Below, piece after piece: positions 60,816 through 64,000 of a stretch of 64,000 bases of DNA (positions are counted from its first letter, which is position 1; the number at the start of each line of letters is the position of its first letter). The notes under the pieces were generated by a model. It worked only from the letters and a program-made list of their open reading frames with translations. It was not told where the DNA came from and ran no database searches. Source of the DNA: Hymenobacter sp. J193 (GTDB lineage Bacteria; Bacteroidota; Bacteroidia; Cytophagales; Hymenobacteraceae); contig NZ_JAJONE010000001.1 in the NCBI RefSeq assembly GCF_024700075.1, positions 3,190,001-3,254,000 of the forward strand, in the 5' to 3' direction. A program made the translations under genes and the position numbers.

Positions 60816-61244
60816 TTATTTCAGAGTGGCCGAGGCCAGCTCCATTTCGGGTACGGCTTTCAGGACCTGCGAAATGGGGCAGTTGTCCTTGGCTTTTTCG
60901 GCATACTGCTGAAACTCTTCCTGGGAGACGCCGGCAACTTCGCCTTCCGTCGTCAGGGAAATCTTTACGATTTTCGGTACCTCTCCCGAGGTATCCAGCG
61001 TCACCTTCGACTCGGTACGGATCTGCTGAACCTGCTTGCCGTCCTTGGTCAGAATGCTGGTCAGGAACATGGTATAGCAGCCAGCGTGGGCCGCCCCAAT
61101 CAGCTCTTCGGGGTTGGTGCCTTTCTGGCCTTCAAACCGGGCGCCTACCGAGTAGGGCGCCTGCACCGTGCCGCTTTGGGTGGAAATTTCGCCGCTGCCT
61201 TTGATGTCGCCGTTCCAGACGGCCTTGCCACGTTGGTTGATCAT
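60816..61244 (-). CDS. OsmC family peroxiredoxin-like protein
   Basis: A 142-residue thiol peroxidase-type protein for organic hydroperoxides. Redox Cys56 in AAHAGCYTM and Cys122 in KDNCPISQ match OsmC/Ohr. Start MINQRGKAVWNGDIKGSGEIS. Full length for OsmC. Monocistronic; no adjacent OhrR regulator. Confidence 0.93.
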   Translation of the reverse strand: MINQRGKAVWNGDIKGSGEISTQSGTVQAPYSVGARFEGQKGTNPEELIGAAHAGCYTMFLTSILTKDGKQVQQIRTESKVTLDTSGEVPKIVKISLTTEGEVAGVSQEEFQQYAEKAKDNCPISQVLKAVPEMELASATLK

Positions 61245-61384
61245 ATAGAGAAAGTATGAAAGGTGAATACTTGAGTAAAGTAAGTACGGCCTCCAACGTG
61301 TAAAGGATAAGTCGTTCGTCTATTTCAAAGAGGGAAACCCTATTTTTGACCGAAACTGGCAGTGCTGGGCCGATGGTGGTTTCT

Positions 61385-61408
61385 CACTCATTCACTCAAT
61401 CACTCATT
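61385..61408 (+). repeat. Octamer array before the GH3 gene
   Basis: CACTCATT, CACTCAAT, CACTCATT in tandem, ending 8 bp before the GH3 start. Same unit as before folB. A counterpart with GTGAATAC/TTGAGTAA words lies at 61263-61278, so a decayed facing pair is possible. Confidence 0.55.
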
Positions 61409-61416
61409 CATCATCC

Positions 61417-62910
61417 GTGGGAATCAAATCTGTTCTGAGCCGGCCGCTGGCCGCTTACGTAGCTCGCCAGTACGCCCGCTGGCAACAGGACCCCGTGGGT
61501 ACCCAGCAGCGGATACTCCGTGAACTGCTGCGCCAGGGCGCCCGCACCAGCTTCGGCCGCGACCATGACCTGGGCACCGCCCGCAACGCGCAGGATCTGG
61601 CTGCCCGCGTGCCCGTGCGCGACTACGAGGGCCTGAAGCCCTACTTTGAGCGCCTGAAAACCGGCGAGGCCAACGTGCTCTGGCCGGGCAAGCCGCTGTA
61701 CCTGGCCAAAACCAGCGGCACCACCTCCGGCGCTAAATACATTCCCATCACCAAGGACAGTATTCCCAACCACATCAACGGGGCCCGCGACGCGCTGCTC
61801 CATTATGTGCACCGCACCGGGAAAAGCCGTTTTCTGGATGGTAAGCTGATATTCCTGTCGGGCTCCCCAGAGCTGGAAACGGTGGGCGGCATCCATACGG
61901 GCCGGCTCTCGGGCATTGCCAATCACCACGTGCCGCCCTACCTGCGCCGCAACCAGCTGCCCAGCGACCAAACCAACATCATCGAAGACTGGGAGCAGAA
62001 GCTGGACCGCATCGTGGAAGAAACCCTGCGCCAGCCCATGACCCTCATTTCGGGGATTCCGCCCTGGGTGCAGATGTACTTCGACCGGATTGTACAGCGC
62101 GCGGGCCGGCCGGTGGGGGAGGTATTCCCGCAGTTCGACTTGTTCGTGTACGGGGGTGTCAACTTCGAGCCCTACCGCAAAAAGCTGTTCGAAACCATTG
62201 GCCGGCCAGTGGATAGCATAGAGCTGTTTCCGGCCTCGGAAGGGTTTCTGGCGTTTCAGGATGAGCCCGGCAACCCAGGCCTGCTCCTGCTGCTGAATGC
62301 CGGTATTTTCTACGAGTTCATCCCCGCTGAGCGGTTTTTTGAGCCCAACCCGCTCCGCCTCACCATTGCTGAGGTGGAACTGGATCAGCAGTATGCTGTG
62401 GTGCTGAATAGCAACGCCGGCCTCTGGGGCTACTCCCTCGGCGACACCGTGCGCTTCACCCAGAAATATCCGTTTCGGGTGGTCGTCACGGGCCGCATCA
62501 AGCACTTTCTGTCGGCTTTTGGGGAGCATGTGATTGGGGAGGAAGTGGAGCAGGCCCTGCGGGAGGCCATGCGCCAGCACCCCGAGGCCGAAGTGGTGGA
62601 GTTTACGGTAGCACCCCGCGTAAGCGACGACCCCGCCGTTCTTTCCCGCCACGAGTGGCTGATTGAGTTTGCTCATCCGCCCCGCTCCCTCGTCACCTTT
62701 GCCGAAGCCCTGGATGCGGGCCTGCGCCAGCGCAACGTATATTACGACGACCTGCTGGCCGGCAACATCTTGGCCCCGCTGCTGCTCACGCCTCTGCCAG
62801 CCGGGGCCTTTCAGCGCTACATGAAAAGCCAGGGCAAGCTCGGGGGCCAAAACAAAGTGCCGCGCCTGAGCAACGACCGAAAGTTGGCGCAAGGGCTGAC
62901 CTTACCATAG
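61417..62910 (+). CDS. GH3 family acyl-adenylate/amide synthetase
   Basis: A 497-residue protein starting at GTG (MGIKSVLSRPLAAYVARQ). It belongs to the GH3 (auxin-responsive) fold, which adenylates carboxylic acids and couples them to amines. ATP-binding P-loop-like motif YLAKTSGTTSGAKYIPIT, a GGVNFEPYRK block, and YSLGDTVRFTQKYPFRVVVTGRIKHFLSAFGEHV near the C-terminal hinge. Bacterial members are often near secondary-metabolite genes; substrate unknown here. An octamer array ends 8 bp before the start. Confidence 0.9.
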   Translation: MGIKSVLSRPLAAYVARQYARWQQDPVGTQQRILRELLRQGARTSFGRDHDLGTARNAQDLAARVPVRDYEGLKPYFERLKTGEANVLWPGKPLYLAKTSGTTSGAKYIPITKDSIPNHINGARDALLHYVHRTGKSRFLDGKLIFLSGSPELETVGGIHTGRLSGIANHHVPPYLRRNQLPSDQTNIIEDWEQKLDRIVEETLRQPMTLISGIPPWVQMYFDRIVQRAGRPVGEVFPQFDLFVYGGVNFEPYRKKLFETIGRPVDSIELFPASEGFLAFQDEPGNPGLLLLLNAGIFYEFIPAERFFEPNPLRLTIAEVELDQQYAVVLNSNAGLWGYSLGDTVRFTQKYPFRVVVTGRIKHFLSAFGEHVIGEEVEQALREAMRQHPEAEVVEFTVAPRVSDDPAVLSRHEWLIEFAHPPRSLVTFAEALDAGLRQRNVYYDDLLAGNILAPLLLTPLPAGAFQRYMKSQGKLGGQNKVPRLSNDRKLAQGLTLP

Positions 62911-63008
62911 TTTATCATCGTCTGCGAAGTAGCGGCAGAAGTGCCCGGCTTGGGCGTTAAAGATGGATGCAGAGCGACGCTTGAATTTCATACTTGCACT
63001 ACACTTCG

Positions 63009-63015
63009 TACTTTG
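63009..63015 (+). promoter_or_regulatory. Candidate -7 element for the response regulator
   Basis: TACTTTGCC, 64 bp before the response-regulator ATG. Confidence 0.3.
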
Positions 63016-63078
63016 CCTCGCAGGGCTCTTCCGAAAGGCCATACAAGTTGATTTTCCCTTTTTCAGCCAGGAGTTTTT

Positions 63079-63501
63079 ATGCAGGATGTCCCCGCCGTCA
63101 GCCCCGCTTCTTCAGGGGCACTCCTGACCTGCGCCATCCTGGATGACGACGAAATCAACCGTCTGTCGCTGGAGCATTTCATCCAGCTGAATGGCAAGCT
63201 ACACCTGAAAGCTATGCTCACCGGAAGCGTAGAAGGGCTGGAATTTTTCAGCGCCGGGCAGCAGGTGGATGTGTTGTTTCTGGACGTGGAAATGCCCGAC
63301 CTGAACGGCCTTGACATGTTGCGCCTGCTACCCCAGCCGCCCCAGGTAATCTTGACTACGGCGCACGAAAACTTTGCCTGGGACGCATTCGAGCTACGGG
63401 TAGTCGACTATCTGGTTAAGCCTTTCACCTACGAGCGGTTTGTACAGGCCGTCCGGCGCGTAACGGAGCGGCTGCACCCCCACGACACCCAGCGGCTTTA
63501 G
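63079..63501 (+). CDS. Single-domain response regulator
   Basis: A 140-residue CheY-like receiver. Acidic pocket D22-D24, phospho-acceptor Asp69 in VLFLDVEMPDLNG, Thr in ILTTAHENFA and Lys114 in DYLVKPF. The context YLVKPFTYERFVQAVRRV is typical of LytTR-type regulators, but the DNA-binding domain is absent because the gene ends right after. AGGAG 7 bp before the ATG is one of the few Shine-Dalgarno-like sites in the window. A phosphorelay kinase gene converges downstream. Confidence 0.9.
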   Translation: MQDVPAVSPASSGALLTCAILDDDEINRLSLEHFIQLNGKLHLKAMLTGSVEGLEFFSAGQQVDVLFLDVEMPDLNGLDMLRLLPQPPQVILTTAHENFAWDAFELRVVDYLVKPFTYERFVQAVRRVTERLHPHDTQRL

Positions 63502-63537
63502 CACAAGTTTGCGGGGAGCGATACAACCTTGGATCTG

Positions 63538-64000
63538 CTATACTGTGCCAGAGGTTTCGCCGGTGTTCTGCCGCTTTGTTGAATCAGCATCAAGGTAGGC
63601 TTGCAGTTGCACCAGCAGCGTTGGTAGCGTGTTCAAAAGCTGATGTGAGGCAGCCAGGCGCCCGGCGGCTTCTGCGGCCGGGTTTTCCAGCTCCCGAACG
63701 GCCACCAGCAGTTCCGGGCTGCGCAAAAGCTTGAGGGACGGCTTAAGCTTATGGGCGCACATAGCTACGGTCGGCCAGTCCGTAGCAGTGGCAGCCTGTT
63801 GCAGCTGCGCCAGTACAGCCGGGGTTTGCTCAAGAAAGGATTTCAGGATGCGCCGCGCAAACGTGGGGCTGCCGTGCGCCATCTGGTGCAGGTCGTGCAG
63901 GTCGAAAAGCGGTGCGCTGGCGACGCTTCTTTGGTGCAGGGCCAGCATTTTGCGCAGCAATTCAGCCTCATCAAAGGGTTTGGCCACGCAGTCGTCCATG
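63538..64000 (-). CDS. Partial hybrid sensor kinase C-terminus (receiver end plus Hpt)
   Basis: The frame runs in from beyond the right edge. The first visible residues MDDCVAKPFDEAELLRKML are the end of a receiver domain (the KPF motif). About 60 residues later comes an Hpt domain, AMCAHKLKPSLKLLRSPELL, with the phospho-acceptor His in HKLK. The protein ends TSGTV. So a hybrid kinase or REC-Hpt phosphorelay protein, probably the partner of the nearby single-domain receiver. Confidence 0.85.
   Translation of the reverse strand, partial: MDDCVAKPFDEAELLRKMLALHQRSVASAPLFDLHDLHQMAHGSPTFARRILKSFLEQTPAVLAQLQQAATATDWPTVAMCAHKLKPSLKLLRSPELLVAVRELENPAAEAAGRLAASHQLLNTLPTLLVQLQAYLDADSTKRQNTGETSGTV

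Noticed and set aside
1..64000. tRNA or rRNA genes
   Set aside because: No T-loop GGTTCGAATCC-like stretch with a matching acceptor stem was found in the spacers I read; a covariance search would be needed to exclude all.

Overview
The window reads as chromosomal DNA of a GC-rich member of the Bacteroidota, most likely a Hymenobacter-like bacterium of the Cytophagales. Support comes from protein families typical of that group (DUF5723 and DUF5916 outer-membrane proteins, M57 and M61 peptidases, DUF5694, GH3 and YitT proteins), from repeated TAnnTTTG-type -7 promoter elements, and from the near absence of Shine-Dalgarno sequences. No rRNA, tRNA or CRISPR array was found. The window cuts a gene at each edge.

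Layout. 1-3.5 kb: an M1 aminopeptidase and a small helical protein. 3.7-6.3 kb: the ribosome/tRNA operon rpsP-rimM-trmD-rplS. 6.5-9.2 kb: fatty-acid desaturase, RluA-type pseudouridine synthase, panB. 9.3-14 kb: envelope genes (LptD-like protein, divergent from an amidase and an MlaD/MCE protein). 14.2-16.2 kb: biotin-dependent carboxylase beta subunit plus an AT-rich small ORF. 16.2-20.4 kb: accessory stretch with a large hairpin, a UPF0175/DUF3368 toxin-antitoxin pair, two DUF5694 paralogues and a GNAT. 20.5-25.6 kb: SirB1-type protein, redoxin, phosphopantetheinyl transferase, WD40 protein, DivIVA-like protein, folB. 25.6-28.9 kb: a BlaI/M56-BlaR1 pair preceded by three near-identical 16-bp palindromes. 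29-48.5 kb: mostly single genes (DUF5916, M61, meaB, DUF5723, beta-propeller, two NUDIX, L,D-transpeptidase, FAD reductase, YitT, M57, ankyrin, SDR, DoxX, acyltransferase). 48.5-51.8 kb: a 21-bp tandem array, a strongly AT-rich three-gene ParA operon and an IS5-family element inserted just before it. 51.8-56.4 kb: methylmalonyl-CoA mutase mutA/mutB with a four-helix-bundle gene between them. 56.6-64 kb: split 5'-nucleotidase, frameshifted dnaA, OsmC, GH3 and two-component genes.

The most unusual signal is in the spacers. Many carry facing (inverted) blocks of degenerate 7- or 8-bp tandem units with a different core sequence at each locus. They sit at stop codons (trmD), directly before start codons (carboxylase, metallophosphatase), in one case in frame inside mutB (80 bp), and in one case around a four-helix-bundle gene between mutA and mutB. 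I propose these are one class of small insertion element and that the four-helix-bundle copy is a cargo-carrying form. This is inference from one window. Beside these are three copies of a ~91-bp near-perfect palindrome and two further long inverted-repeat elements.

Metabolic links: the mutA/mutB mutase, the distant meaB chaperone and possibly the carboxylase beta subunit belong to acyl-CoA/propionyl-CoA metabolism. The second system worth attention is the ParA operon: ParA-like ATPase, SAP/Rho-N-like small protein and a helical protein, of foreign composition and cut from its upstream DNA by the IS.
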